Shown: one piece after another, positions 45,396 to 57,479 of the stretch
Layout of the letters: the number at the start of each line of letters is the position of its first letter
Numbering within the stretch: position 1 is the stretch's first letter
Source: Epiperipatus broadwayi
Taxonomy: Eukaryota > Onychophora > Udeonychophora > Euonychophora > Peripatidae
DNA: 64,000 bases
Reading direction: 5' to 3'
NCBI GenBank assembly: GCA_028023455.1
Contig: JAQFVV010000012.1
Coordinates: forward strand, 16,504,364-16,568,363
Notes under the pieces: generated by a model
Told to the model about the DNA's origin: nothing
The model's database searches: none
The model's input: the letters and a program-made list of their open reading frames with translations, nothing else
Program-made: the position numbers and the translations under genes

Positions 45396-45793
45396 ATGTT
45401 TTAACAGATTGTATAAATATAAGAAATGATGGTGTTAAGTGAAAGAAATATGTAATATAAAGTGGCCTTTGTTGCACTTTGCGAAGTTAGAAGAAAAGAT
45501 GATTTAGAGAGATGTTGGAGTGGGAGTCATTATATTAGCCAATACACATTTTGGTATCTCAAGTATTAGACTTGTTTCTGGATATATTTGATTTGCAGAT
45601 CCAAAAATGGCACCAGTTTTCCCCTGTCACTTCTAGTTTTTGAAGTACAGAATGTATGATAAATAATACTTTTCACTCTAATTACCCATTAAAAATCAGG
45701 ATATTTTAATATAGTGTTTAATATTATCTTTTAAATATAAAGAAAACATTAAAAATTATAAGAAAAGCAAATTACATGAAAATTTACTTATCC

Positions 45794-46309
45794 TTACCAA
45801 AAGCACAGGCTTATTTTTACAAATTTTTCAATTGTTTGACACACAAGAAGCTTCTTTTGTAAACTTCCTATGGAATCCGCCTCCATTTTCTTTATCTTGT
45901 GTGATATCAGACATACAAGACATTTCCTGATAACTGTGGTAGTATATAGAAACATGGAATGGATCGAAATTTCCAAAAGTAGTACAGGTTTTTTGGCCTG
46001 AGATAAATCTGGGTAACACCACTTATGATTATTTTGATTCCTGTGATATTAACAAAAATAACAATTATTGAAGGGATTTTTTGGTTCTTTCCAAACCATT
46101 GGTACTCCAAATTTTAGGCAGCTTCTCTTTCCATTTATCCACTGGTGCAAGTGCTCCATACAATTTTTCAATACAATATGAGGAGTCCATGGCTTATCTT
46201 GATCTCCATGTTTGATTTCAAAATAATTCACATATTCCCTTTTTATACACTCAGAAATAGGCTTCCTTGATTTCAGTATACTCTCCACAAATAGAGCAAA
46301 ATATGTCAA
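45794..46309 (-). pseudogene. Fragment of a cysteine-rich repeat-associated protein (FGVPMVW...CYFC type)
   Basis: The 46309-46049 frame reads K-P-W-T-P-H-I-V-L-K-N-C-M-E-H-L-H-Q-W then G-K-R-S-C-L-K-F-G-V-P-M-V-W-K-E-P-K-N, ending C-Y-F-C. This pattern (P-H-x-x-C-K-x-C, F-G-V-P-M-V-W-R-E-P, C-Y-F-C) is a protein family I recall as multicopy in arthropods and cnidarians and always of unknown function. In a shifted frame the expected continuation K-W-C-Y-P-D-L appears. The first Cys of C-x2-C is replaced by Leu and frames break, so this copy is inactive. Three overlapping frames share the region because of frameshifts. Confidence 0.6.
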
Positions 46310-46399
46310 GATGATTCATACAGTTCTGTCTTGAAGTAGTCATAACATCTACAGTGCTCTTTCATCAAAAATGAAATGATATGAATGGAAATATACACA

Positions 46400-47950
46400 C
46401 CTATGTGACAATTACATTTTAAATCTACGTGCAACTGTTTATAATCGATCAGGTTGAGAAATCTTTTGAAATATAAATTTAGTCTACGAAAAGCATGATT
46501 TACTATCTAAATTTTTTGCTTATAATTATGCAGTAAAATAAAACAAATGATTTTGTCATTTGAGCTTTACATTTTTATGTCAAAATACATTATAGGAAAG
46601 GAAATATATGGATAGTTGTAAAACAAAAGTCATTACACACAAAAAAAATTGTAGGTAAATTAAATACATTTATCATTCAAATAAGGCTTGTTATAATATC
46701 CTTATTCTGCAGAAAAGATCTTTCATTAAAGTGCAGATTAAAATATTATAAATTCATCCATACCTAAGAAACTATAGCTGATGGGATTTATCCAATAAAA
46801 TTTTCTGAATCGGTGCCCTAAATAATCTCAGAAACAAACCTAAAACCAAGGCACCAAGAAAAAAAAAAAGTTGTTGGACTGTTATAAATAAAAGAAGAAA
46901 GTATAACATCATGGCAGTTGATGTACTTGGCAGAAATGCAGATAATTCAGCTTTATGACATTAGATTCTTATTGTATTGCAGAAGTAGGATTTTTGTGTA
47001 AAAGTATACAATACTTTTGATCAGACTAAACTGCATTTTAAAACTCATCAGAAATTGTAATGCTAGAATTGGAAAATAATTGTAATATGAAAATGTTTTA
47101 GATTGGTAATGGAGACAGAAATGAGAAAGAACATAGATTTGTAAAAATTTGCAGTAAAAAGAAAATTATATAATAAATTCTTTCATTGAGAAAAATGCTA
47201 AGTAAGTTGGGACATGCAAGCATTTAAATTAAGGAACAGGAGAATCAGATTATATTTTGACTGACAGAAAATAAATATAATTAAATGTGTAATATGCTTA
47301 GTAGACTCAATGAAGGAAATAATTATCAATTAGTGGATTTATGTGATTGTTAATGAAAAACTAGAGACAAAAGCTATTAAGAACATAATGTTAATAATTA
47401 ATACCCTTAATCTTCAGAAATACTTCAATTAATTTAAAATGTTACTCTTCTAGAAACTAATATATAGATAATTGATATGAAAAGCAGAAATTTATTAGTA
47501 AATTTTCATTTGTGACAGTGCAATATATGAAGAAAATAAGGAATATGAAAATATTTTTAAAGATCCATTTATACTGAAAAGAAGTAATGATAATATGAAA
47601 ACTACAATGGGAATTGATAAGGAAATCAGTTGTGAATAAAATAAAAATCTCGAAAGTATAAAACATCTTGTTATTGGAAGAAAAGTTGTTTCAATGATAA
47701 GAAGATATCTCTTTTATTAAAAGAAAAAAAAATAGTCATTTTTAAGTGTGTGCAAGAATTCTAAAAAAAGTATGTCTATGTATTGTAAATAAATAGGTTA
47801 GGTATATAATTAAATCTGAAAAATGTTAAATTTCAGAGAAATTAAGAAATTATTATAGGCATTTTAAAAGTTGCCGGAGAAGAAATAATTTGTTGCAAAG
47901 TTATATATCAAATGATCAAATAGGCAAGATATACTAAATGATAGAATGTA
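46400..47950. other. AT-rich stretch, possibly containing unrecognised LINE 5' sequence
   Basis: The downstream LINE remnant is on the plus strand, so its endonuclease part could lie here. I could not find endonuclease motifs, and stops are frequent. Confidence 0.3.
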
Positions 47951-47959
47951 TTAGTAATA

Positions 47960-49215
47960 TTGATATTAAGAAAGGCAAAAAAGAGATAAATTACCAATCT
48001 ATTGGTCTTCTATATAAGATTCTTATTAAGATCATTATAAGTCACCTACAAAGGATTTTGGACTTATTTAATCAAAAGAACAAACCGAATTTAAAAGTAT
48101 TTATTGCATAGATCATATGCATTTATTTAAAGAAGTTAAAGAAAGGACCAATGACAATGAATTGTCATTTACATTTATAAATTATGAAAAGTCATTTTTT
48201 TGCTATAAATATTTAGATAGTGATTAAAGCTTTTGAACATCAAAATATAGATCCAGGATATAGTTAAATTCTGATAAGCAATCTGACTACATGATGACAC
48301 TTTGAGAATTAATATTACTGAATGTATACAGCAAAATGATTCCATATTTTCAAAACTTTTACAACAATTTTAAGGAAAGTATTTTGTGGATTATAATAAT
48401 TAAGAGAGTAAAAATAAATTGCTTTAATGCAGTGGTAGAATGATAGACTTTGGAGTTCAAAATCCACGAATTGCAGCCTGATAGTTCCAGTGCTCTCAAC
48501 AATAAACTATTTGAATAATTATTTTTTAAATTTTACAGATGATGTGTGGATTTTTTTGTCTTAACAATGTTTTAAAACTTTGAGAAATATTAAAAGAACT
48601 ATCAAATGATAGCAAGAAAATAGGGCTAAAGGAAAAAATTAAAATGTCTAATAAAAATGGTGAAAATAAAAATTGATAGTAATAACTAGCAGTTAACTAT
48701 AAATACTTAATATCATTCATATATTTGTAAATATAATGAATAAAATTAATCATATTAAATTTAAAGACAAAGTGCTTTTGATTGAAACAATTCAATGTCA
48801 AAAAGAAATATTCCAATATGTTTGAAAAAGATTTTTAATAAATATGCTTTACTTGTACTTACTTAATGGAATGGGACTTTGGTTACTTAATAGAAAAGCA
48901 TAACAGATATTTCAAATTATACATCTAAACAGAGAAGTGTATGTAAGAGTAGGTTGAAGTGAAATAAATCGAAAAGAGAATAAAAGATATCACTCACATC
49001 ATTCAAAGAATTAAAAGTTTGAAATGGAGTTATAGAGCATATATTGTTGGAAAAGATCACAATAAACTGAATTGCAAAAGATTGTAAGAAAACCTAAAAA
49101 TTGCTGTGAGTGAAATGGATAGATGAAATAAGAAAGATTACTGTAGTATTGTGAAGATAAATTATGGAGAAACTAGATTAAAATCTGAGAGATCAATAGT
49201 TGAAAGTGATGATGA
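47960..49215 (+). mobile_element. RTE-like LINE remnant (RT and C-terminus)
   Basis: The plus strand reads K-K-G-K-K-E-I-N-Y-Q-S-I-G-L-L-Y-K-I, then I-D-H-M-H-L-F-K-E-V-K-E-R-T-N-D, then S-F-T-F-I-N-Y-E-K-S-F-F. These align with the RT region of the element at 52.1-54.3 kb (DHIQVLRKVIERTNDY, GFVDYEKVLD). The catalytic Asp of motif A is Asn here and the following Asp is Phe. Near 49.0-49.2 kb the typical C-terminus appears (D-I-T-H-I-I-Q-R-I-K-S-L-K-W-S, then W-I-D-E-I-R-K-I-T). Stops are common and a tRNA-like insert interrupts it near 48.45 kb. Confidence 0.65.
48425..48515 (+). repeat. tRNA-derived SINE-like or pseudo-tRNA insert
   Basis: TGCAGTGGTAGAATGATAGA resembles a tRNA-Gly-like D arm/A box, and GAGTTCAAAATCCACG about 20 bases later resembles a T arm/B box with one extra A. 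No cloverleaf of normal length can be closed, so it is not a functional tRNA. Similar TAGACTTTGG plus TTCAAA/TTTGAA motifs occur in the 9.4 and 26.9 kb repeats. Confidence 0.5.
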
Positions 49216-52080
49216 TAATAATTATAAGTTTGTTCATCATTAGTTTATCTTCCCTTTTTTTATTATTATCAGAAATTAATATATATAGGTTGGTTTGCCG
49301 ATTATTTCATGATTTAAATTTTTTATTTTGTCATTTTTTTTTAAAAAAAAAAAAAAAACTTAATAATTGTCTTTATTAACGAATATAAATAAATATACTT
49401 CAGTTGTTAAAAAATTCCAAAATTAAACTAGTCACACTTATTCTGAATTTAGAACATCAACAATTATATATTAAACTTGGGCAGTATATTGATAGTAATT
49501 GTTTTAATTTGTTCTTTTGTCAAAATTATTATTATATTTGTAAATTCATTAAGCTTAATTAGTTTATGTTTTATTTAATTCCAATCATTTGTGTTCTTTG
49601 GTACAGCAACTTTGAGAAGCTTTAGTTTTTGTTTGGCTACCAAGTTAAATCTTGGAATGAATCTTGTATCATGAAGTTTTCTTTCATTCATGAACATACT
49701 GTTCTAGAAAAACTTTTAATCATCTATTTGTTCATTGAAACATTGTTTTTAAAGGTATGTTTCATTAAAAGCAGCATTATCATTCTAAACTGCCATATCC
49801 TTAGGTCTTATATGTGCTAATCTATATTTCTTTCTCGGTTATTTTTGTTCAGGAAAAATTTGCATTTCCCATTACCTATATTTAGAAAAAAATTAAAAGG
49901 CTTATCTTTATTACCATCACTATTCTCTACTTGGCATTTTTTAAATATTATTAATTTACACTTATGTCTATAATTTAAATGAATCATTGCTAAGCATGGT
50001 GGTCTAGCCAGACTGTAAGACATAATTTTAGACCAGTTTTTTTTACATTTGTGGAGGATCAGAATTTCTTAATACAGTATGCTGATGCCTATAAGCAGAT
50101 TTATTGTGAGTGTAATTAAGATAGTAAGGTGATTACATAAACACAACCATATTGTCATTATATATACAATGACTTAAGATAAAAAAATAAAGCAAGAGAA
50201 AAAAGACAATTACGAGACAGATAAAAACACTTGTATCACAACATATTGATTTTATTGAGTTAAAATTATATTTTATATGACAGCAGAAGTTATTCTTAGT
50301 TAAATGGTGTTTTCTTTTTAGTTATAGTTAACTCATTTTGTCATTTCTCTGTCTCCCTAATGTGTATTCCATCTTCATTCTGAGCTCAGTATCTGATAAC
50401 TTGTATATGTTATAATTAGAGTATTTGTGTATCTACTCTTTTTGTTTTGTGGAGATTTCTGAATTAAAAAAATTTTCAATTACTCTGAGAATCAAATAAT
50501 TAATATTTTTTTTTTGTAAATAGTTTTTGAATAGCAATAAAAACTATGATCTTTTTCAAGGGTTTTTTGTTCTTTTATTTTTTTTATAATTTATTATCTT
50601 TATAGCTAAATCTTTTACAACTTTCATATTTGAATTTCTATTAGATACTATTATTTGTGGTTATTTCTTTGTCTAACAAATTTGAAATTTTTTAATATTA
50701 TTTTTGTTTAATTTCAAATCTATTTTGTATGGTAACATAATCTAATTTAAGTTCCTTTTTATTGTTTAGGCTTTCTTTATGTAAATAATTCTCTTATAAT
50801 GTTTTTATTATATGCTCATTATTACTATAACATTATTTTATTTACAAAAAATGTATCCATCTTTCAGTTTTATCTTTTGTTATCTCTAATCCATATTCTA
50901 TCACATTGTCTTCATCTTTGACAATCATTATATTGTACAATCACATTTGTATTTTTTTAAAAATTTCTTTATGTATGATTTCTATCTCTTCATCATGGTT
51001 GTTGATTGACATTTATACATTAAAAAAATTACTTGATTTTTTGGCAATCTATTTACAGATTATTCTATTGACATGATTAGATATGAAGAGAATGACAAGA
51101 TATGACCGTAATTTTAAATAATCAATAAACATTGCCTAAGTAAAAATAAGTTCTATTGCTTTATAGACTATAATGTGGGCTCACATTAAGCTATATACTT
51201 TTTCACATATTATTACATTTTTATTATTTTCATCATAATTCAGTTATTTTATCTTCTAGAGTTCTATATCTAATCTTTTCAAATGAAATGGGCCTACAGT
51301 TTTGCTCCTCCTTTCAAACATATAATTCTTTATCAGAATATAAGAGGAATCAAAAACTGGGGTTAATGGGTATCAGGAATAACAATAGATTATTTTTAAA
51401 ACTTAATATACTAACTAGTGATGGTAAGACTGATTATGCAGTCATGTTTCCTGACCATCAAACATGTCTAAATATAAAGAGAGTCTTTGCTTTGCTACTA
51501 TAGATGTTATTTATTATTTTAAATATTTGTGCCTACTGCAAATTAGTGTGTTATTGTTAAAAAGAGAAACATCTGTTGGTTGGGTTCAAATCCCTCTCTA
51601 GCTTCTTAGATCTTAGCCACTCTGTTTATCTATTACTAGCTCAAAAGAGAAGATGACAATGTTTCACAAGGCATCTGTGTATAGCTATATTTAATTAGGT
51701 TTGTAATGAGAAAAACATGGACATTTAAAATAATATAAATAAAATAAAATTTATTTACACTATTAATGTTATTATTATTATAATTTCTTTTATTAAAGGC
51801 TTTTTAATTTAAATAAAATATCATAGGTTGAATCTTTTTTAAAAATTGATTTGTAAGACAATTTTAAGATTTAAGACTTTACTAGATTTATTTTGTTGAA
51901 TTATCCTTTGGATTATGTATTCATGAATAGGCAGGAAGAAATTATGTGAAAGACGATAGCTAATAATAGTACTTTATCTTTAATGGTTAGTGCAGGTAAA
52001 AAGGAGTCACTTCTAAAACTGGTATTTTCAGAAGACTGCATAATTTGTGGTTTGGCTAGTATGTTGATTAGATGTTTAGC
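49216..52080. other. No recognised gene
   Basis: AT-rich with short frames of chance composition (for example 49629-49820 and 51288-51503). A B-box-like GGTTGGGTTCAAATCCCTC at about 51576 hints at a tRNA-derived fragment, but no A box or second copy supports it. Confidence 0.35.
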
Positions 52081-52084
52081 CCAT

Positions 52085-53058
52085 GGCAATGAGATTTGTA
52101 GTTGTTAACTTCTAACTCATAATCAGTCTTCATTTTCATTTTTTGAGAAAATCCATTGAACATTACTTTAATCTTTTTAACATTTATTTTTTATCCTACT
52201 TTCTTCTTTTCATCTGATAACGCTTGTAACATTTCCTGGAGCTCTGAAGCATTATTTGCAAAAACAACTACATCAGCTGCAAAATCTAAATGACTTAAAT
52301 AATCTCTATTTACTTGTACTCCTTTAGTTTCCTATTTTAATCCACAAAATACTTCTTGCAGCATTGCTGTAAAAAGTTTTGGAGATATGGACTCACCCTG
52401 TCTTACACCCTTCTCTATGTTAATTTTCCTAGTATTATGTAGTCTAATTGTTGCTGTTGCATTTTTATAAATATATATCAGAATATGACTATCCTGGGTC
52501 TATAACTTGATGATCCAATGCTTTAATCACTGAAGAAATGCTCATAGAATCAAGTACCTTTTCATAATCTACAAATCCAAAGCATAGTGGCAACTCGTAG
52601 TCATTGGTTCTTTCTATAACTTTTCTTAATACTTGGATATGATCTACTGTACTTGTTTTTTTGGTTGGTTGAAATCCAATCTTCTCTGTAGATGAGTTGT
52701 AATTATCTTGGTAAAAATTTTGTATAAAACTGATAAAAGACTTGTAGATCTGTAATTTCTTATATTTATCTCCTTTTTTAAATATTAATATTAATACTGC
52801 ATTCTTCCAATCATCTGTTACATTTTTATCATTTAGACATTTGGTATATAACTTTGTTAAAATTTTTTCTATTTCTTCACCTGCTTCTTCTAATATATCA
52901 ATTATAATTCCATCATTATTTGGAGCTTTTCCTTTCTTCATAAATTTAACTGCATCTTCATTTAAAATCTTGGCCAACTCAGAAGATATAATGAATGTAG
53001 AAGGTACTTGTTCTTTATTACTATATAATTCTTGATAGAACTTTTCTACCCATTTCAT
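52085..53058 (-). pseudogene. LINE reverse transcriptase, catalytic motif mutated
   Basis: The 53058-52489 frame carries KKGKAPNNDGI (family G-K-A-P-G-P-D-G-I), then DHIQVLRKVIERTNDY and G-F-V-D-Y-E-K-V-L-D-S-M (motif A, Asp kept). After a frame change, G-V-R-Q-G-E-S-I-S-P (motif B) lies near 52.4 kb, and the catalytic box at 52272-52283 reads F-A-A-D where F-A-D-D is required. K-I-N-V-K-K-I-K-V-M-F follows. The domain order is complete but the enzyme is dead. Confidence 0.85.
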
Positions 53059-53335
53059 GATGTCATCTCTCTTTTCAGTAATAATTTCACCTTTTTCTAT
53101 TTATTGCAGATATAAATTTCCTAACAATATCAAAATATTGTTTTACACTCTTGAGACTTATTCTCTTCTACAGCTTTCTTTGGCAGTTCACAATTATACT
53201 TTCTTGTATTATTATCAACTTTTTCACCTCATTTTACAAAATTTGAGATATTCAATCCTTAATGCATCATTTTTTTATATCTCATATTCCTTATTTTCTT
53301 CATAAATTCTCTAGTCTCAGTAGAAATTTTATTGG

Positions 53336-54248
53336 TCAATTGCTGCTTTTTTTACCAGGTATCTTAGTTGCAGTTTTTAAAAGTGTGTCAGTTATTTTCT
53401 TATTAATTTCATTCAAATCTGAATCATGTTCAAAATCTACTAATACTTCGAAACGATTTGCAAACTCTAATTTAAATTCATTAGAATGTTTCTGAAGATT
53501 AGTAATATCAACTGAAAATATTGTTTTTCTTAATAATCGATAATCACTTCCTGTGTTGAATTTATTAAGGACATTACAATCTTGAAATGTGCATTTTCTG
53601 TTAATCAAATTATAATTCAATTATGCTGTATCTTCATTTGGATGCTTTCATGTCCATTTCCTTCAAACATTTTCCTCAAAAAAAGAATTCTTAATATAAA
53701 ATTTTTCTTTTTCTGCAAGCTCCACAAGATTATGTCCTCTTTCATTTTTGTTACCATAATCAAATTTACCTACAGCACTTTCATCTTTCATTTGTTTACT
53801 AATTCTGTCATTAAAGTCTTCCATAACAATTTTAAAATATTGTTTAGTCTGATCAAAAGCTTTTTGCACATTCATATAAAAATCTTCTACTACTTCATCA
53901 CTATGAGAACTTTGTTGGGGCATAAACCTGTGTTATCTGCATTTGGTATCTGCTATTAAGTTGAATAGCTAATCTTACCATTATCAATCTCTACAATGTT
54001 GTTTTTTCACTTTTTATTACTCTTATGCTTTCAATATTGGTGCCTTTGTAATAGAGTACATGTCCACTTATTAAATCAATTGGCTCTTCACCTTTTCTTC
54101 TAACTTTGCAAAGTCCGATAATGATCCATTTAATATGAGACAGTTCTACGAATTTTTGCAATCTTCTTTCACTTGAAAATGATCTGCAATTGTAAGTACC
54201 TAAATAAAAAGTTGTCATCAAATGGCAGCCTGGGTCCACAATTAGCAC
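53336..54248 (-). pseudogene. LINE AP-like endonuclease, catalytic residues lost
   Basis: Three frames cover the domain. The N-terminal frame (54248-53991) has YLGTYNCRSFSS and GLCKVRRKGEE, where the family has E-V-R-R, so the metal-binding Glu is Lys. The middle frame (53923-53663) has SSHSDEVVEDFYMNVQKAFD and M-E-D-F-N, where G-D-F-N is expected. The last frame (53620-53336) has N-K-F-N-T-G-S-D-Y-R-L-L, where S-D-H is expected, so the catalytic His is Tyr. The enzyme would have nicked target DNA. Losses at these sites show long neutral decay. Confidence 0.8.
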
Positions 54249-54446
54249 TCTCCACCTTCGACCACCAACCGCTGCCCTGGCTGGTGATTTTACAGCTTTT
54301 TAGAAATAAGGGCCATGATTTATTTTTGTCTGTCATGATTGTATATATCTCTTAGAAATTTTTTTTTTATTCACACATACATTCATTCTGCCTTATCATG
54401 CAACTGACAAGAAAGACTATGGTGTTTCTTGATCTTAAACTCAAGA

Positions 54447-54640
54447 GATAAAAAACCAATAAACTCACTTTGCTGGCTAATGCGTATTGGTGAGCAGCTC
54501 ATCCATGTTTATATATTATATGAATAATCACATAGTAATAACAGCTGCAATGAGAAGAACATATGGAGTGGACATAAGCAAATTTGCCATGCTTGATTTT
54601 TTTAAGGTCTCCAAAGAAATCATTTTATTACTAACAATAA
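54447..54640 (-). repeat. Dispersed repeat B, copy 2
   Basis: Reverse-complement partner of 44580-44800. It includes AACAGCTGCAATGAGAAGAA, CATATGGAGTGGACAT and TTAAGGTCTC. It lies about 190 bp beyond the 5' end of the RTE-like LINE. Confidence 0.7.
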
Positions 54641-54989
54641 ATTTACATCTGTGAATTATATATAGTCCTAATATTTCTATTATTCGAATATTTTTTAATT
54701 ACAAAAATGTTTCTCGAATAGTCATAATTGGATTGATATCTTTTATCTTGGGAATGCATATTTTTATTGGAGTAATATTTGTTTGTTTCAAAATCATTTG
54801 ATTTGCTTTCTCTTGGAACTTCTTCGTTTTATTTACAATCTTCTTTTTTACAAAAGGAATCTAATTGCATCTTTTCTGATATTTTTAAACATATACCTAT
54901 ATAATATGACATCAATATCATTTTCAACCTTTATTGATCCCCACTTTAAGATTTCAATTCATCTATTATCAAATCTTCTAGCATTATTG

Positions 54990-57060
54990 TACCGGTCAAA
55001 ACCCACCACCACCGCAAGTCAAATCGTTTTCAAACTCAGGCGGTTCAAAACTGAATTCAAACCCAACTCAACAGCTCAGATAGCAGAAATCGACGGCACA
55101 GTGCTATGCGCCAAGAACTAGTTCAACGGTTGGTGAGGACTAGAGACCCTTGCACTGACACGAATATCTAATAATTAATTACTTTGAATACTTTTTAAAT
55201 CAAATCATATGTATGTTCGGGTTGCCAACACAGATAGCGGGTATGAACATTTAAATAATTATAAAAAGAATGATGAACTAAGAAACCAAGTATGTTAGAA
55301 ATATTTAATAATAATAATAATTTGTTTTGTTCAATAAAATATAGATTGCATTAGTTACCTCTAGTCTTTAAAATAATTTATAAATATAATAAGAGTGGCG
55401 GTCCTTATCATATGCCAACAAGTATTACACAACATGGGATTCTATGTCTATGCCCCCAACGAGAAATATAAAGGCAGATAAAGGTATTCATTAAGAACGG
55501 AAATGATTGTTCTAATTTTATTACGGTGGAATGTGAGATTTATTTTCACATTCGGAAATCTATTCATGAAGAGCAAAACGTATTTTAAGGCATAACTTTA
55601 ATCTTGATTTGAAAACTGATTTGAACTAAATATATTTGAGAATTGGTTCGACTTTAATTTAAATCACTTCATCACGAATTACGAGCACGGAGCGGGTTTT
55701 ACCGGAACAAAGATGCAATGGTACTGACGAATTACAAGGCAGAGAGTAAAATTGAAAGATGATCGCTAGTCGATGATCGAAGTCCTATGGCGGCTTGCAT
55801 TTGGCAAGTCTTACGCCCTTTGACTAATGAATCGGAAAGGAAGTACTTTCTTCCTCGAGAAATTTAAATAAGAGAATATGATCACCGACCAGCCTAACGG
55901 AGCGGAAGATGGCCCTACGTCAGCAACATTTGATGATGATGACTTGATAGTCATCGTTGAAAAATCAAACCCATGTAAAATGCTCTACGTGATGACTTGA
56001 CCAATTAATTAAAGTCAAACGAACTTTTATCGAACTATTTTAAAACATTTATAAACTATATTAATTATGTCCTAATATCGTGCCCTTCCTGAATATTGAT
56101 ATAAAATAACAAAAGCGGAATTAAAATACATTTAACCCTTTATCGACCCTTTTTGCAATAAAGACCTTTAAGATTATATTTGCATAAATAAATATTAGTG
56201 GAACAAGAAAATCATTTAACATTATTTGAATACATATATATATACTTATAACGTAGATAGGAGCTGGGGACATAGGTGAAACATTGAGCTAATAATTTAT
56301 TAATAGCTAAAGGTAAGAAAAAAAATAGTAAACATGTAATATTTTCCTTTGACTCGATGACTAATAGAACTTATAAATTTAGCTCTAATGGGCGAGAATT
56401 ACTATTTGAAATTAATGTTATATTATTTGCGTGAGGCAAATGGAATCAAAGGGCTCATCGAGTCGAAAGATTATTGGCATATAATTTTTAAATACGACAT
56501 TAATAAAGCACACTAACATATATATATTAAACGAACCGCCAGGTAAGAAAAGAAAAAGTTTAAAGACTAGAGATCTAAAGAATTACGCTATAGATTTACA
56601 GTAGCATTTTATAACTAAAAGGTGTTACAAAGATTTACATTAAAGAATAAAAGAGCTCTTAAAAAGAAGGAGTATAAAATAAAGTTCGAACTGGCCAGAA
56701 AGTTTAACGTTCATATAGATCGGACCATTCCGTGCTTGTCCTTAAGTTACTCCTCCAAGTTGTTGAAACGTAGGCATCATTGGTTAACTACTGGAGTAGT
56801 ATTTTAGTAGCTTTCATTATTTTAGCAGAATGATCGATCCGGAAAACGGTTCAGCAGCTCCAGTGAAGATTCCTCGGGACTTTAGGAACCGTAGCCAGAT
56901 CCCTGATGTTCTAGCCCTCTATCATGATGAAATACAATTTTTATACACACAGAGTTCACTGCACTACTCTACAACCAAAACTAGTCTTTTTTCTTTACTT
57001 TTCAGGGCTATATATCTACTGTTCACTGATGCCTCCGGCTAGCGCTCATTTTATTATCAA
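54990..57060. other. CpG-retaining pocket, possible promoter/first exon or young repeat
   Basis: CpG dinucleotides are frequent here (for example ACGAGCACGGAGCGGG near 55.68 kb, ATGATCGATCCGGAAAACGG near 56.83 kb), while most of the window is nearly devoid of them. Elsewhere CpG scarcity is consistent with methylation decay, so this pocket may be unmethylated or recently inserted. GACTCGATGA (56351-56360) and TCATCGAGTC (56455-56464) form a perfect 10 bp inverted repeat, with an intervening GTGAGGCAAAT segment. No repeat family was recognised. Confidence 0.4.
56830..57042 (+). CDS. Unidentified short ORF in the CpG pocket, possible exon
   Basis: The 70-codon frame begins MIDPENGSAAPVKIPRDFRN and has a balanced, protein-like composition for its first 40 residues, unlike most chance frames in this window. 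The ATG context is GCAGAATG. Inside it, CTTTACTTTTCAG at about 56992-57004 is a good splice-acceptor sequence, and a second (ATACACACAG) occurs earlier, so any real gene would be spliced. I do not recognise the protein, and this could equally be chance. Confidence 0.2.
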   Translation: MIDPENGSAAPVKIPRDFRNRSQIPDVLALYHDEIQFLYTQSSLHYSTTKTSLFSLLFRAIYLLFTDASG

Positions 57061-57479
57061 TCTCGTTTTTTTTTATAATTAGTTGTTTTCAGAAACATTC
57101 CTTCGATAAGGCTTTCAAACTAATTTTTGAATTCCTTTCCTAATTAGAAAATGAATTCTTAAAGTCTGAAATGATTTTAATTAAAAATTGAATTCTTATC
57201 TTTTTTTTATTAATAAAACTTTACTGTTGTTTTTGAGAATTTGAAAGCCTTTGGAAGGAATGTAGCTTTTAATCGCAAAACTTTACAAATTATTTAAAAG
57301 TAAAAAAAAACAAGTATTCCCGACGCAATGAAACTTTCGAACAATTATATACATTTAATATTTACAAATATATATACGCACAATCCACGCAATTTAATAT
57401 ATATAAATTCATGAATATTTTATCATGAATTTATTTAGAGAATTGATCAAATTTAAACTAAACTAATTAATTTTACTAC

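Larger units (their letters stand above)
52085..54260 (-). mobile_element. RTE-like LINE, endonuclease plus RT, inactivated
   Basis: On the minus strand an endonuclease (54248 to 53336) is followed by RT (53058 to about 52085) in normal order. The endonuclease resembles the family often annotated as craniofacial development protein 2-like (LGTYNCRSFSS..., VRRKGEE, HVLYYKG). It is broken into at least five frames. The 3' C-terminal W-x-D-E-I-R-K region is absent, so the 3' end is lost or lies beyond recognition near 52.1 kb. Related remnants lie at 47.96-49.2 kb and 57.6-57.76 kb. Confidence 0.85.

Noticed and set aside
51570-51650. B-box-like GGTTCAAATCCC suggesting a tRNA or SINE
   Set aside because: No A box at the expected distance and no second copy in the window; too weak to annotate as a feature.
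53057-53959. Several plus-strand frames across 53.0-54.0 kb
   Set aside because: They are shadows of the minus-strand LINE endonuclease and RT, which have clear family motifs.
54783-55121. 112-codon plus-strand ORF
   Set aside because: Leu/Phe/Ile-rich first half, no domain, and no supporting signals; judged a chance frame at the edge of the CpG pocket.
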